Shown here: one piece after another, positions 38,090 through 48,610 of the stretch
Layout of the letters: each line of letters opens with the position of its first letter
Position numbering within the stretch: position 1 is the first letter of the stretch
DNA from: Liolophura sinensis
Taxonomy: Eukaryota; Mollusca; Polyplacophora; Chitonida; Chitonidae
Assembly: GCF_032854445.1 (NCBI RefSeq)
Contig: NC_088300.1
Coordinates: forward strand, 55,590,984-55,650,983
DNA length: 60,000 nucleotides
Direction of reading: 5' to 3'
Notes under the pieces: generated by a model
What the model was told of the DNA's origin: nothing
Databases searched by the model: none
Seen by the model: the letters and a program-made list of their open reading frames with translations, nothing else
Program-made: the position numbers and the translations under genes

Positions 38090-38550
38090 CAAAAGTCAGA
38101 CATCCAATAGGATCGTTTCAATACCAGTGATCTCTGCTCCAACTAGCCAATTAAAGCTTGCGGAGTTGATCTGGTCCTCCTCTTTTGCGGCGTTGAATGC
38201 CGGAGTCGTCTGCGCGTGTCGTCGGGGTCAACACACAGCTTGATATTTGCTGTGCTTTACCAGTGGTGTGCATTTCTAATTATCAATTGATGGAGAGAAG
38301 GCCTTGTTGCCAGTGTCCGTTGAGATTTGATTTCATTGAAAGCTGCTGGAGTCTTGCTTTCCTCATTCTATAAGTATATATCTACTAAGGAAACTGTGTT
38401 TTTTAGAGGTAGGTGGAACTGTTTTAAGTTTTTGTGACTGTCCCTGCCCCGCTTAGAAACTGTTTCCTCTCACCTGAAGAACCTTAGCAACAGGGTCGTG
38501 TTTCAGTGTAGGCCCAGAGAATGACAGTTGGTCGACACAAGTAAATTAGT
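38090..38550 (+). promoter_or_regulatory. emx: Probable EMX promoter-proximal region and 5' leader
   Basis: GC content rises relative to the DNA further upstream. CCAAT-type motifs are present at 38104 (ATCCAATAGG) and 38149 (GCCAATTAAAG). A TATA-like TCTATAAGTATATA lies at 38367-38380, roughly 170 bases before the ATG. Also TTCTAATTATCAATTG at about 38274. The start site of transcription cannot be fixed. Confidence 0.4.
38521..38544 (+). CDS. Upstream ORF (MTVGRHK) in the EMX 5' leader
   Basis: ATG at 38521 opens seven codons and stops at TAA 38542-38544, six bases before the EMX ATG and in the same frame. Both ATGs begin ATGACAGTT. If the leader includes this ATG, the uORF could reduce EMX translation. 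Presence in the mRNA is not shown. Confidence 0.35.
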   Translation: MTVGRHK

Positions 38551-39196
38551 ATGACAGTTTTTACCGTCGAAGTGGCGGCGAGACGATCAAGTGGTTTTAC
38601 TATTGACTCGCTAATTGGCAAAGAAAAAGACAGTGGAACAAGCGAAAGGCCAGCGAGAAATAAAAGTGTGGTAGAGTCGAGCCGGTCGTTTGTGAGGGAG
38701 AGTCCGGGCCCACGGGTACACAGACCCACTCCCCTCGTCAGCGCCACCATCGGCAGGCCCAAGGGGGATTGTTCACCATGCTCAGCCCTCAATCTCTCCG
38801 TGTCCGGGGCTCTGGAGTCCGGACAGCACGAGAGAACTAGTCTCCTCAACACCAAACCAAACTGTGACTCCAGGACATCAGACGCGACAACGTCGTTTGG
38901 ACTGAGTTATGTGGACGCTTTGGCACCCCCGATGGTTGTACGGAGGGGTCTGCCTCTACCCACGGCCCCTAACGCCCATCTATGGGCCCACTACTCCCCA
39001 GAACTGCACAGAAACCTATCCTTGAACGGTACGCTGTTTGGTAGGACAGTGCCCTTCAGGCCAAGCCTGCCCTTCCCCCCGGGCCCGGGAGTCGTGCCCT
39101 TTCACCCAGGACTAATTGGGCCACCTAGAGACTTATTTCACCCATATCACTGGAATGTACGAAATCAAGAGGGTTTATCACTTCCCCATTTGGCTG
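38551..39196 (+). CDS. emx: EMX exon 1 (residues 1-215 and first base of codon 216)
   Basis: Encodes the octapeptide, the Ser/Pro linker and the YHW motif, ending LSLPHLA plus G. Donor CTG|GTAAGC at 39197 is close to consensus. The open frame runs only seven bases past it before TAA (39205-39207). Markedly more GC-rich than its flanks. Confidence 0.93.
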
Positions 39197-42100
39197 GTAA
39201 GCTATAAACAAAGACCTATGGTTGTTTGTAAGTAAGTCATAGGGAAAACAGCATAATGTATCAGTACATCTGACGGCCATACTTTGATCAGTTTTCATTT
39301 CAAGCATTGGACATTATTTGAAAGAAAATCACCACACGCTGAAAATAATTGTACGGTATTCACAGTTAAATTGTAGGCCTACTATTGAAGGTGAATTGAA
39401 ATCTTTGTGCATTTTGTGAATTTATAAAGATGAAGAATACGTGCTCCTAAAATACAAGTATGCAAGGATCACACGCTTGTTTTGATTGTGGTGTAATGAA
39501 CCTTCACATATCCAAGAATCCTCGTCATATGACTGAAAAATTGTTAAGTACTACATTAAACCCCAAACACTCACTCACTCACTCACTCATATCCAAGAAT
39601 AAATAGGTGATGGATAGGCTTATTTCATATGTCCTAGTTCTGAAATGTTATCGTATAGATTTGTAGCTGGAATACAGCCAGTGCGAAGTGAAAACATGAT
39701 CATTCATTCATTCTGTTTTAATGAATTTTATGATCGTTTGATTGTTTACAAGTAAATAATCAAACCGTTGCTCTATATCTCACAGGTGCAAATTATTTTA
39801 GCTCTCCAAGAATCGATTTTCGAACTTTCCGAATCTCTGTTATAGTTTTTGTCAGTGATGAATACTGTTTAACTTACACTACATTTTATAAATGCTGTCG
39901 TAAGTCACATGGCTAAAATTGCATATAAAACAAATGGCTGGATTAATAAATATAATTTTTTCCAATTATTTTAGTCCAACGCTTAGGAAGTTTGTGGAGG
40001 GAGAAAATCTATTGGGAGAATTTGTACATTTGTCTAATTTTAATCATATTCACGGACAACTTATCATAGATACCTAAACTACATAACTATGACATCGCTT
40101 TTCCCCTTAAAATTAAAGCGTATTTGTGAAGTATACTTTACTCACTACTGTATAAGTCTTACTGAAAATACATGCTAATTGTCCCCGCTTAGATTGTCTT
40201 CTTTCGCGTCAGAAAGCCCAGTAAAATGTCAGGTATATACCGAGGGCTTTTATGTCTGGGTTAGGAATGCGTGGACCGACTCAACGCCGCTGTCCCCGGT
40301 AACTGCATGCTGCCTCTTACCTTTGAATTATAAATAACCATCCCTGGTAAATAGACTAAAGGGACATCTTCCTAGGGGGAAGAAATATCGCCTTCCCTTT
40401 GAAACACCGCCCGGTTGTGCCCCTGTTTCCTCCGGTACATACCCGAGGAGGACACGCATGTGTTTGTGTATATCTGTGTAGGCCTATAGATGCACTAAAC
40501 GATTGCGGAGCATCTCTCTTAACAAGACAACTCAAAGTTTTTGTCGTAAAATTAGAGTACATTAAAGCGTGCTCTGTTGTTTACAAACCTTTTTTCAGCA
40601 TGACATCAGTTTTACCCGCAATTTATCAGCAAAGGTTCCTATTCTCAAGGCCTTCAAACTAACAAGTCCAAGTTTTGTTCTACTTCATGATATTTGTAGG
40701 CAAACTGTGGGTTCAGTATTGTCTGTGACATGCGACATGAACTTCCCACAATGTTGGATAACATTTTGTAGTTTTAAATAATGAACTGTTTAACAATTAA
40801 AAATTGATTTTGACAAATAGACGGAAGACTTTTCGAATATTATTAGCTATGTTAAGGTTATAAATAACCAAATGAGTATTGGTAAATGTAAAAATTTGTA
40901 TTCAAGAAAACACAGATTTTCTCCCGTTTAACATGACTTCTGCCAATTGCGAAAAAATTACTTGCTTTGAGCAATATGGACTATGGTGACAACAACTGTA
41001 GGGGAATCAATGAAAGTTATATTATGTCAGATCTTAGTCTAGAAAGACTAGCTTGAGAGTCAAACAACATTCTATAACGTTGCCCATTAACCACTGTGAT
41101 AATGTTCATTTTCTGATGATATATTTTACCTTCATTGACATGGAAGCTTGTGCATGGATATTATCCCCTGTACAAAGTTACTTGACAAACAATATGAATC
41201 GGTTTCAATTAATGGTTTTACCAATTGGATGTCTTTATGAACATGTTGACGATCTTCATCTCTCGTAAATATATAATTGTATAATTCCTTATCTCTCTGA
41301 ATTTCTTACACTATGTTATAAAACTGAAAGTATCAAAACGTTATATTTTGAATGGTCATACAATATTCAAGGGATTGGAAAAAAAGAAACGTCAAAACTT
41401 CTCAACTTAAAGGGCCATCATTTTAGTTTACTCTTCGTGTTTCATGAAATTTTATGTAAAATATTAAATTTAATAAAATATTAGATTTTTCTTTATAAAT
41501 TCAGTTTAGTCATCATTCCTTAATAAACGTGTGTTATTATTATAAGATTACACAAACATATCATTTCAGTTTGATGCATATTCTTGCAAATTATGGATAA
41601 CTATATAAGAGAGCGTTCTTGATGTTGAAATATTATATGTGAGACCTTAAACCAAGTAATTATTCATTTGATTTATCTGGATATTTTAGATAACACAATT
41701 TTAGATAATACCACAATACATAACAGCTACCATTTCAGTCATGTTACATACAGAACTGAACTTACTGCATTATACCTTTATCTTGAACAAACTTTTTTTG
41801 TCATCGGAAATAGCTTTGTCATTCAGTCGATGTTATGCCAATATTAATACATACTGTGCGGATACAAAATTATGTATTATTCCATCGTTTAATATTTCAA
41901 AATATTTAAAAGAACAATAATCATACTGTGTCTCTTTCAAAAATATGCTATAATCCATACGTTAACAGCATGGTGTTTACAATATGTAGTTATTTGGCAT
42001 ATGTAATCGAAATTCCCCATGTTATACGTAACGTTTTCCACCAAGGACACTTATCGACACCAATATATATGTTAACATTATATGTTAACACTACTGGCCC

Positions 42101-45100
42101 CAGAATCAGTAAGCTGCCTTACGCTTCAGTCAGACTTAGAATCTTAGCTTGTGTTTTTATTCCTTAACTTAGATTTGAACTTGACAGTCTTCATTTTTCT
42201 CACGGATTTCCAAGACAACTATTATCATTAAAATAATGTCATAAGGCATAAGTTAAATTTTAATGCAGTAAACTGGTTTGAAGTCAAGACGAACTCTGAT
42301 TTAGGGTTAAGATAACTTTGTTATCCTGTGTATCCTTTATATACCGGTATTCTTTATAATTTGCTATGGATCCCATACATATAAGCCAACACTTTGAAAT
42401 CACCCCGTTCCATCTGTATATGTACATATATTATGTAAAGCTTTTATGTCACTTTAACTGTGATGAAATATTCACACTGTCCTCTTTATTTCATCTTCGT
42501 CCAATATTTACTGACGAAGGAAGTGCTTTTCTCTCACCAGGACCTGGGGCAGGACTATTTTTTCACGCATTCAGAAAACCGAAGCGGCATCGGACAGCGT
42601 TTTCTCCCGCTCAGTTGCTGAAGCTGGAGCATGCGTTTGACAGGAACCAGTACGTGGTGGGCCAGGAGCGGAAAGCCTTAGCCGAGGATCTCAATCTGTC
42701 CGAGACACAGGTACAGTCACAAAGCATATATAACAGCCTGATGCCATGAACGGCGTCACGTATGTACGAATATATCGCCCCCTAAATCACGGCTTATACC
42801 AATGGAGTATACTTCTTAAGTCAATATGAATACACTGTTAAGAACCAAAGTCCTACCATTAACAACCACCTACATTACATGTATTCTTTTACGGATACAC
42901 AGAGTTTCAACCTTCTAACTCCACTCAAAGTACCCACTCAGCACCACACTCTAAGAAATGTTATGCTATTTTTTTAGCCGAAACTGCACCTCATACTTCT
43001 GTCTTGTGCTTGCATATATTAAGGCGAAATTATCCTTTGCAATTACAAATCCCACTTTGTATAGCATCTTGATGCTCCATACACCTATACTGCAAGAATC
43101 TTGGATCTCACTTTGTATACCATTTTGATACTCAATATACAACCTAAAGTCAGGATCTGGAATCCTGACTATATATATCATCTTTATACACCTGCGTCTA
43201 GGAACCTGAGCCTCGAATGGTATATCCTTCTGGTACTCTACACACTTGCTACTAGGGTCCGAGACCTGACCTTGTATTTCCTTCTAGTACTCTATGGGTC
43301 TTACCTAGTATGAGTTCCTAGTACTCTGTCCACTACTTGTATTATCATTTGGCACTCAATACACATACTACAAATGGTGGAATCTCAAACCCACCTTAAT
43401 TACCCATCCATTAATCTTTGGTAATTGGCGTTCCTAACACCCACCTACATATGTACCCACCTCAAACTCTTACAGAGGTTTGCTTTATACCTGTAGAGGG
43501 CATTTGGAAGCCATATTGGGGCCTGCCTATATTAGTAGCCCATCAAGATGGCCCACTAGCTATTGCTCTTGTATTAAACTTTGAATTACTGTGAATTTGA
43601 TAAGTACTATGGTTGCCTTATTCTCACCAGGCGGTCCAGTGATGACGTGAAGCCTATAGAGTTTTAAGCCCAACATTATGCCCTTGTGTAGTACTCTTAT
43701 AAATGTAATATGGCCCTACTCAATGCCTGAACCCTAATGCCGCTTTATATGTAGTCTACGAAACACTGTTTTTACCATAAAACAGCCCTTCCATTTAAAT
43801 GTATAGCCTACCAATTTTGCCAACGTGAGGTAAGCTTGAAGCTGTGTATATAACTGCCGCAATCACGACAATGCTCAAGCTACCGCCACTGGCCACGTGA
43901 ACCCTCGTCAGCATGGGAGCGTAGCCATCTTACGTTTTCCTGTCTAACCATTGTGCGGTCACATGTATTGACAGGATATGTTCCGCTTTAGCGCAGTGTC
44001 CTGAGCTTTGTGTGTCCTAAGAAAAGTAAGGCTAACAGAACCGTGTTTGTTGAATCATATCAGTGCTATTTTACTGTGTGACTGTGTATATTTATTCTGC
44101 CTAGTCTAGATGTTCAATAATGAAGGTTTAATTCCTGAGCTTGTTGACAAAGCGCAGTGACACGTGTTCAAAATTGTAACCCGTAAATATTAATGCAATG
44201 GAATTTATGTTTATCTGTTTTCTTTATTTTATTTTACCCGAAACAAAGTCTGAGAAAATTTTTGAAAGATTTTTGTTTTGTTTCGTTATTACTTTCTATC
44301 CGAAATAAATTCACACAAAATTTGTTCAAACTTCTTTTTTAATTTTTTATTTCATTAACACAAATTCACACAAAATGTGTTAGCCCACATTTATTGAGTC
44401 TAAAAATAACATAGAAACACCAGCACATATTAATCTTGTCTTTAAATGTAGCTAAAATTAGCCTATTAGAGTTTTTGTTTTTTGTAGTATGAGGTGAGTA
44501 TTTTGAAACTAAATATATATAAATGTCATATAAATTAATCGAATTTTTTCCCAAATAAATGCCATTAAAATAAAAATTGAATTTACATGATCATGATACT
44601 TTATGACAAGCAAAATGTAATAAAATGTACAATACTGTAATTTTTCTCAAAAACTTTTGTGCATACACTAGACGAAAATTTTGATATTGGTTTCTGCTCA
44701 CATCACAGAGTTACAGTGCGGTGCATGTAGCATGCCAAGTATATACTGTTAACTGACGCTACATTCTAATGTACGAGCTATCGTCTAAATAACCATTTAG
44801 GTTGTATACATTGTCGCTAAAATACATTAGTTTGTCAAGTGCAGTTCATTTAAATAGGTCTCTTGTGAATATATAATAACATATATTTAGTTTCCTTTAT
44901 TACAGTGCAATATTTCATTTGTTTCCTCCGGCACTGCCTCGTTTCCCCCCACCATAATGCAGGCCGCTGTAGTATATAAATATTCTTGAGTACAACGTAA
45001 AATACAATCAAACAAATGTATAAACAAAATACCCAACGCTTATCTCTCTTTGTTTTCAAAAGTACGGCATAAAATAGCAGTTGTAAGTAAATTAATAAAT

Positions 45101-45373
45101 ACCCGTACTTCGTTTCATAATGTAGCCAATATCTATTTTTTCGTCTTTCAGGTGAAAGTGTGGTTTCAAAATCGTCGCACAAAGTTTAAAAGAGTCAAAG
45201 CTGAAGGTGACACTGATGAGATGGAGCATTCACCATCCTCCAATGACAATAACTGTTTAATTGACACCAAAGTTTCACATCACGTGACGCGATGGAAAAG
45301 AGAGACCAATCAAGATGAAGTTGACTCTGAATCGGACGAAGAGGAAGTGACGAAGGAACAGTCGGAGAACTGA
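38551..45373 (+). CDS. emx: EMX (empty spiracles-like) homeobox transcription factor, three exons
   Basis: CDS = join(38551..39196, 42541..42710, 45152..45373), 1038 nt, 345 residues. Nuclear DNA-binding regulator; EMX proteins pattern the anterior head and brain in bilaterians. Visible parts: octapeptide/eh1-like FTIDSLIGK at 16-24; a Ser/Pro-rich linker; [10 protein letters not shown] (197-206), the counterpart of the YPW motif; homeodomain 229-288 with RTAF, LEHAF, YVVG, LNLSETQ and WFQNRR (W276, F277, Q278, N279, R281); SHHVTRW at 314-320, matching the EMX SHHINRW; acidic tail DSESDEEE. Introns of 3344 and 2441 bp are GT-AG; intron 1 is phase 1 (splits a Gly codon), intron 2 phase 0 between homeodomain Q44 and V45. 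The start is chosen as the first ATG in frame after a TAA and gives the octapeptide at the usual place. VAX and NOTO are related but lack this flanking motif set. Confidence 0.95.
39520..39587 (+). mobile_element. 5'-truncated SINE in EMX intron 1
   Basis: A 68-bp insert flanked by the perfect 13-bp duplication CATATCCAAGAAT at 39507-39519 and 39588-39600. It reads CCTCGTCATATGACTGAAAA, then TTAAGTACTACATTAAACCCC, then (CACT)n. Its 3' end matches the end of the 57470 SINE (CCTCGTGGTCATATTAAAAA ... GTACGACGTAAAACCCC). Confidence 0.85.
40190..40560 (+). promoter_or_regulatory. emx: Candidate intronic enhancer in EMX intron 1
   Basis: The only GC-balanced block in an otherwise AT-rich intron. 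It contains two TCF/LEF-like CCTTTGAA sites (in TTACCTTTGAATTATA at about 40320 and TTCCCTTTGAAACACC at about 40396), TCTTCC/GGAAGA arms at about 40367-40385, and GGCTTTTATGTCTGG. Vertebrate Emx2 enhancers are known to respond to Tcf and Smad inputs; extension to this gene is inference. Confidence 0.35.
42541..42710 (+). CDS. emx: EMX exon 2 (first 44 homeodomain residues)
   Basis: Acceptor TTTTCTCTCACCAG ends at 42540. The exon completes the split Gly codon and reads [20 protein letters not shown] onward to LSETQ. Donor CACAG|GTACAG at 42711. The in-frame ATG at 42366 is intronic read-through, not a start. Confidence 0.95.
42985..43375. repeat. Degenerate tandem repeat, unit about 60 bp, in EMX intron 2
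   Basis: Recurring CACTTTGTATA(G/C)CAT, TT(T/G)GATACTC, CATACACCTATACT and GGATCT phrases with strong divergence. Six or so units. The ORF pair 42966-43181 (-) and 43101-43313 (+) is a by-product. Confidence 0.6.
44920..45030 (+). mobile_element. SINE 3' fragment in EMX intron 2
   Basis: CCCCCCACCATAATGCAGGC, then TATATAAATATTCTTGAGTA and CAACGTAAAATACAATCAAAC match the central and 3' parts of the 48623 SINE. It ends about 120 bases before the exon 3 acceptor. Confidence 0.7.
45152..45373 (+). CDS. emx: EMX exon 3 (recognition helix, SHHVTRW, acidic tail, stop)
   Basis: Acceptor TTTTTTCGTCTTTCAG ends at 45151. The exon starts [14 protein letters not shown] and ends SEN with TGA 45371-45373. 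The in-frame ATG at 45050 lies in the intron. Confidence 0.95.
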   Translation: MKVWFQNRRTKFKRVKAEGDTDEMEHSPSSNDNNCLIDTKVSHHVTRWKRETNQDEVDSESDEEEVTKEQSEN

Positions 45374-45605
45374 TATATATGAGCATGTTTAGCCAGTCAC
45401 TAGAGTGATAACATATTTGCTGGCAATCGTTTATCATGCCATACAGTGAAAAAGAGATTCACAGTAGGCTGATCATTGAGTCAAAAGGGTTACATTCACA
45501 AGCTTTTTGCTACAATACAATCAATCTGTAAATGTTTATTTCTGTGTTTTTATGTCATTTGACCGGTTTGTTACTTTAGCGCGCACCGAAAACCTCATTA
45601 AATCC
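45374..45605 (+). other. emx: Possible EMX 3' UTR
   Basis: Sequence after the stop. No AATAAA is present nearby; the variant ATTAAA at 45597-45602 is the first candidate polyadenylation signal. The true transcript end is unknown. Confidence 0.3.
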
Positions 45606-45889
45606 GATCACAACACATGACAAGCTATTAATTGTGGACGGTTTATAGCCTTTTATATAACCTACCTACAATACAGGATATCTCGTTCATCTGACAAATC
45701 TCTTTCAAACTGCAACTTCATTCAGTCGAAGCTATCTGTAATAGAACAGATTAACCACTTCGGGAATATGTTTAACGCGCTAGTGGAATTCATTTACAAC
45801 ACCTTTTATGGCTTTTTATGAAAAAAATACCTCGACTTGTATGTTTACCATGTAGTCAAATTTGTAATACAAAGAATGAAGACAAGATT

Positions 45890-46310
45890 TTCTATTGATT
45901 GGTGTTTGTCCGCTCACAGAAACATTCACTCGCCCTTCTCAATTCATGACCGAGGATCTTTTTGATGGCTTTTATTCAAGATGCCGGTAGGCTAGATCAG
46001 GCGTTAACAAAGCCGCATCATTTGACCGAGAACAGGCCTAGGTGTACTCAGCTGTGGGGCCGCTCCCTGATTGTCAGTCCTCTGCCTTAATCCTGCTTCT
46101 CTCAAACTGTTCACGACTTTCACACCGTCTTTACCGGCTTCCCATGCTTCAGCTCTATTTAGTCTTCATTTATATGTTTCTGAGGTATTCTTCTGAAAGG
46201 GTGTGGGCGCCATTGAAGCCTATATACCTGTAGGGCCTTTTCAAAGAAAATTAGCTGAAGATCGCCCTGCGGCTAATTGGCTAGGGGCTCTTTGCTATTA
46301 AAACGGGACA
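45890..46310. other. Candidate conserved noncoding block 3' of EMX
   Basis: Balanced unique sequence 0.5-0.9 kb after the stop codon, with TTGATGGCTTTTATTC, AAAATTAGCTGAAG, GCGGCTAATTGGCTAGG and GCTATTAAAACGG. May be part of the 3' UTR or a regulatory element; inference only. Confidence 0.25.
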
Positions 46311-46390
46311 TCACGCTGTATACATATCCATCCACATTACCGCTCTTCTTCGCTCTTCATAGATATACTCATGCTGAGAAATATTGAATG

Positions 46391-46546
46391 GGCCGTTTCG
46401 ACGAAGCAAATTTTGAATTAGATCAAATTTCAAAACTGTCATAATACATGTTATAACAATTGTAACTCGTAGTGTCCAAATATAAGTAAGTGTTAATGAC
46501 AAATTTCACATTCTGACTGAGTCAAAACTGGTTTTGTGGAATCGGC
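46391..46546. mobile_element. MITE-like element, second copy of the 11019 family
   Basis: Left end GGCCGTTTCGACGAAGCAAA and the reverse complement of the right end (GCCGATTCCACAAAACCAG) pair imperfectly. GTCAAAACTGGTTTTGTGGA at the right matches the 11019 element. ATG flanks both ends, a possible 3-bp target duplication. Confidence 0.6.
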
Positions 46547-48533
46547 ATGTAATTTGGTCTTCGTTTAAATCATAACATAATCCTGGGATTTTTTTATATA
46601 GTCTTCCTATGATTGGACCTGACGATTTGTATATAACTTTCCATAATTTTACTCACAATAACCTCCTTACAAGAGAACATCATCTGGACACTAAACAGAA
46701 CAGAACGTTGACTGATTGTGGTTTAACGCCATCTAAACGAAGAAGACAATGAAATACGAAACCGTGGCTACATTGCTCAATAACGAGGGCTACCAAGACA
46801 AACATGTCTTCAACAACTCGGTGATACAATGGCTTTTATTTACACTGACCAAAATAGATCTTTCTTATAATGGTTTGTGAAAATAGGAGAAGTTTCTTGT
46901 CCCTCAATTTGAATATTGTCCCGCAATATTCGTGACAACAGTCAAAGGCCTATATAATGGAGAAAAAAACTATGGATTTGCTTTATTTGGTTACCGGGTA
47001 CATGGTTGGAATATGGGAACTAACTAGAAGTATTCTAGATTCTATGTCATCACCCATGGATCCATGTACTGAAGCGGTATATTCTCGACTAAATGGTTTA
47101 TAATCAAACATTTTTAAAAAATCCAAAACTTTGTTCTCCAGACCAGTCATCTTACACTTAGGTTTGGTGAACGTCTATACTAAAGTATGTGTAAGGTGCG
47201 ATTATTCTACCTTGAGACGCCATTTTGCCCCGTACGAGAAGAGAGAACTTTGCGCCTCAAGTATCCCAAATGGTCTGTGAACAAAATGCTTGTTTTGTAA
47301 GTAAGATTGTCTCCAAGAACCTGTATGTGCTAAATACAAAAGGAATGTTAGTTGTTCGCTTCCACGATTCCATAGTTATTGGACATCTCTGGACACGAAA
47401 TTAAATGCGTTTTGATTCCAGTTATTCCAATATAATGATAATGAGTTGGTTCATTTCTTGGTGTAATGTGCTAGGTGTGCAAGAAATAAGACAAATGAAA
47501 ACTGGTATACATAAACTTGTATATGACCATCGTTTCACGTTCATCAGTGAACTGAGTATAGGTAGCATGCTTGACGTCTTCACCATGCATATGATGACAC
47601 AGTAAGCCAAGAAACCACATTTGAATCATATCTTCTTACAAAGGAATATCAATTGTTAATGTAGGATCAATGAAATTAAAGGTTATACGGTCTCGCTATT
47701 AAATAGTAAAATTCATACAAGATTGCGTATATGAACAGATTAAGTCTGCCACTTGAAGCTTGAATTGAAGTTCGTAGACTATATACCTGACCTGCGTGTA
47801 TGGAGTATCATGAAGTCGGTCTGTCATCTGAGCTATGTTGGGTTACCTGAACAATTTGTAGGATTTGAATGCATGGAGCAGTGAATTTTCAGATTATTCA
47901 TTTCTCATTGTGGTCAATGTGGAACAACAGTGGTTGTTCAGTATTTCGAAGTGACAATCGTCTCCGTTTTTTACAGCAGTGTAACTAATCCATGAGAGGG
48001 ACTGAACAAATTGAAAAAAATAAACAGCAACAACAAAAACAACAAAAAGCATAAGACATAAATAAACGACATTTAAATGTACATGTCATAAAGACTATCC
48101 CGACAAAATGATTCTGAGAGGTGAGGTATTTTGTCACGGTTTTCTCGACCCATAACAACCTGATGACCTCATGTATCGCATAAATCAATATTTCACTTGG
48201 TTCATGTGTGGAATCGAATGCCTCCTATCTGTCAATAGGTCAATTAGTCATTCTGTCACACAATGCGGTCGCCTATACCAGCTTTTTCAGATACACTCAG
48301 AGTAGTAACACATTTTTAGATATATTATTTATTTGATTCGTTCTTAATACTCAAGAACTTTGCACTTTTATGATTTTATAGATGGAGTAAATTTACTGAC
48401 AAACTTCACCACAGGTGACGAACAAATACGCAGACACCATGTTGGTAGAAGGTCGCCATCGAACTAACTGACAGTAGGCCTTACGTGCGTCGTTGACCGC
48501 TAAATAGAAACCTTTTGTTAGAAGTCACAATTT
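46547..48533. other. No supported gene
   Basis: AT-rich unique DNA. Antisense frames at 47405-47610 overlap each other and lack support. Confidence 0.5.
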
Positions 48534-48605
48534 CAAGTTGTAACTTGTAACTTCAAACTAGGGTAGGTAAACTATTTGCAGTATGAAGTTAGATGTTACA
48601 ACTTG
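48534..48605. repeat. Imperfect 21-bp inverted repeat
   Basis: Arms 48534-48554 (CAAGTTGTAACTTGTAACTTC) and 48585-48605 pair at 19 of 21 positions around a 30-base loop. It ends six bases before the target duplication of the SINE at 48623. Confidence 0.75.
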
Positions 48606-48610
48606 TAACG

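Larger units (their letters stand above)
39197..42540 (+). other. emx: EMX intron 1
   Basis: 3344 bp, GTAAGC ... TCACCAG, phase 1. It holds a 68-bp truncated SINE with target-site duplication (39507-39600) and a GC-balanced block at 40190-40560. The rest is AT-rich without features. Confidence 0.9.
42711..45151 (+). other. emx: EMX intron 2
   Basis: 2441 bp, GTACAG ... CTTTCAG, phase 0, inside the homeodomain. Contains a degenerate tandem repeat (42985-43375) and a SINE 3' fragment (44920-45030). AT-rich, with no other signals. Confidence 0.9.

Noticed and set aside
42366-42540. ATG and 58 codons upstream of the homeodomain as a separate gene start
   Set aside because: This is intronic read-through. 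A good acceptor at 42540 joins exon 1 in phase, and exon 1 supplies the EMX N-terminal motifs.
45050-45151. ATG upstream of VKVWFQNRR as a protein start
   Set aside because: The acceptor TTTCAG at 45151 continues the homeodomain from Q44; the upstream codons are intron.
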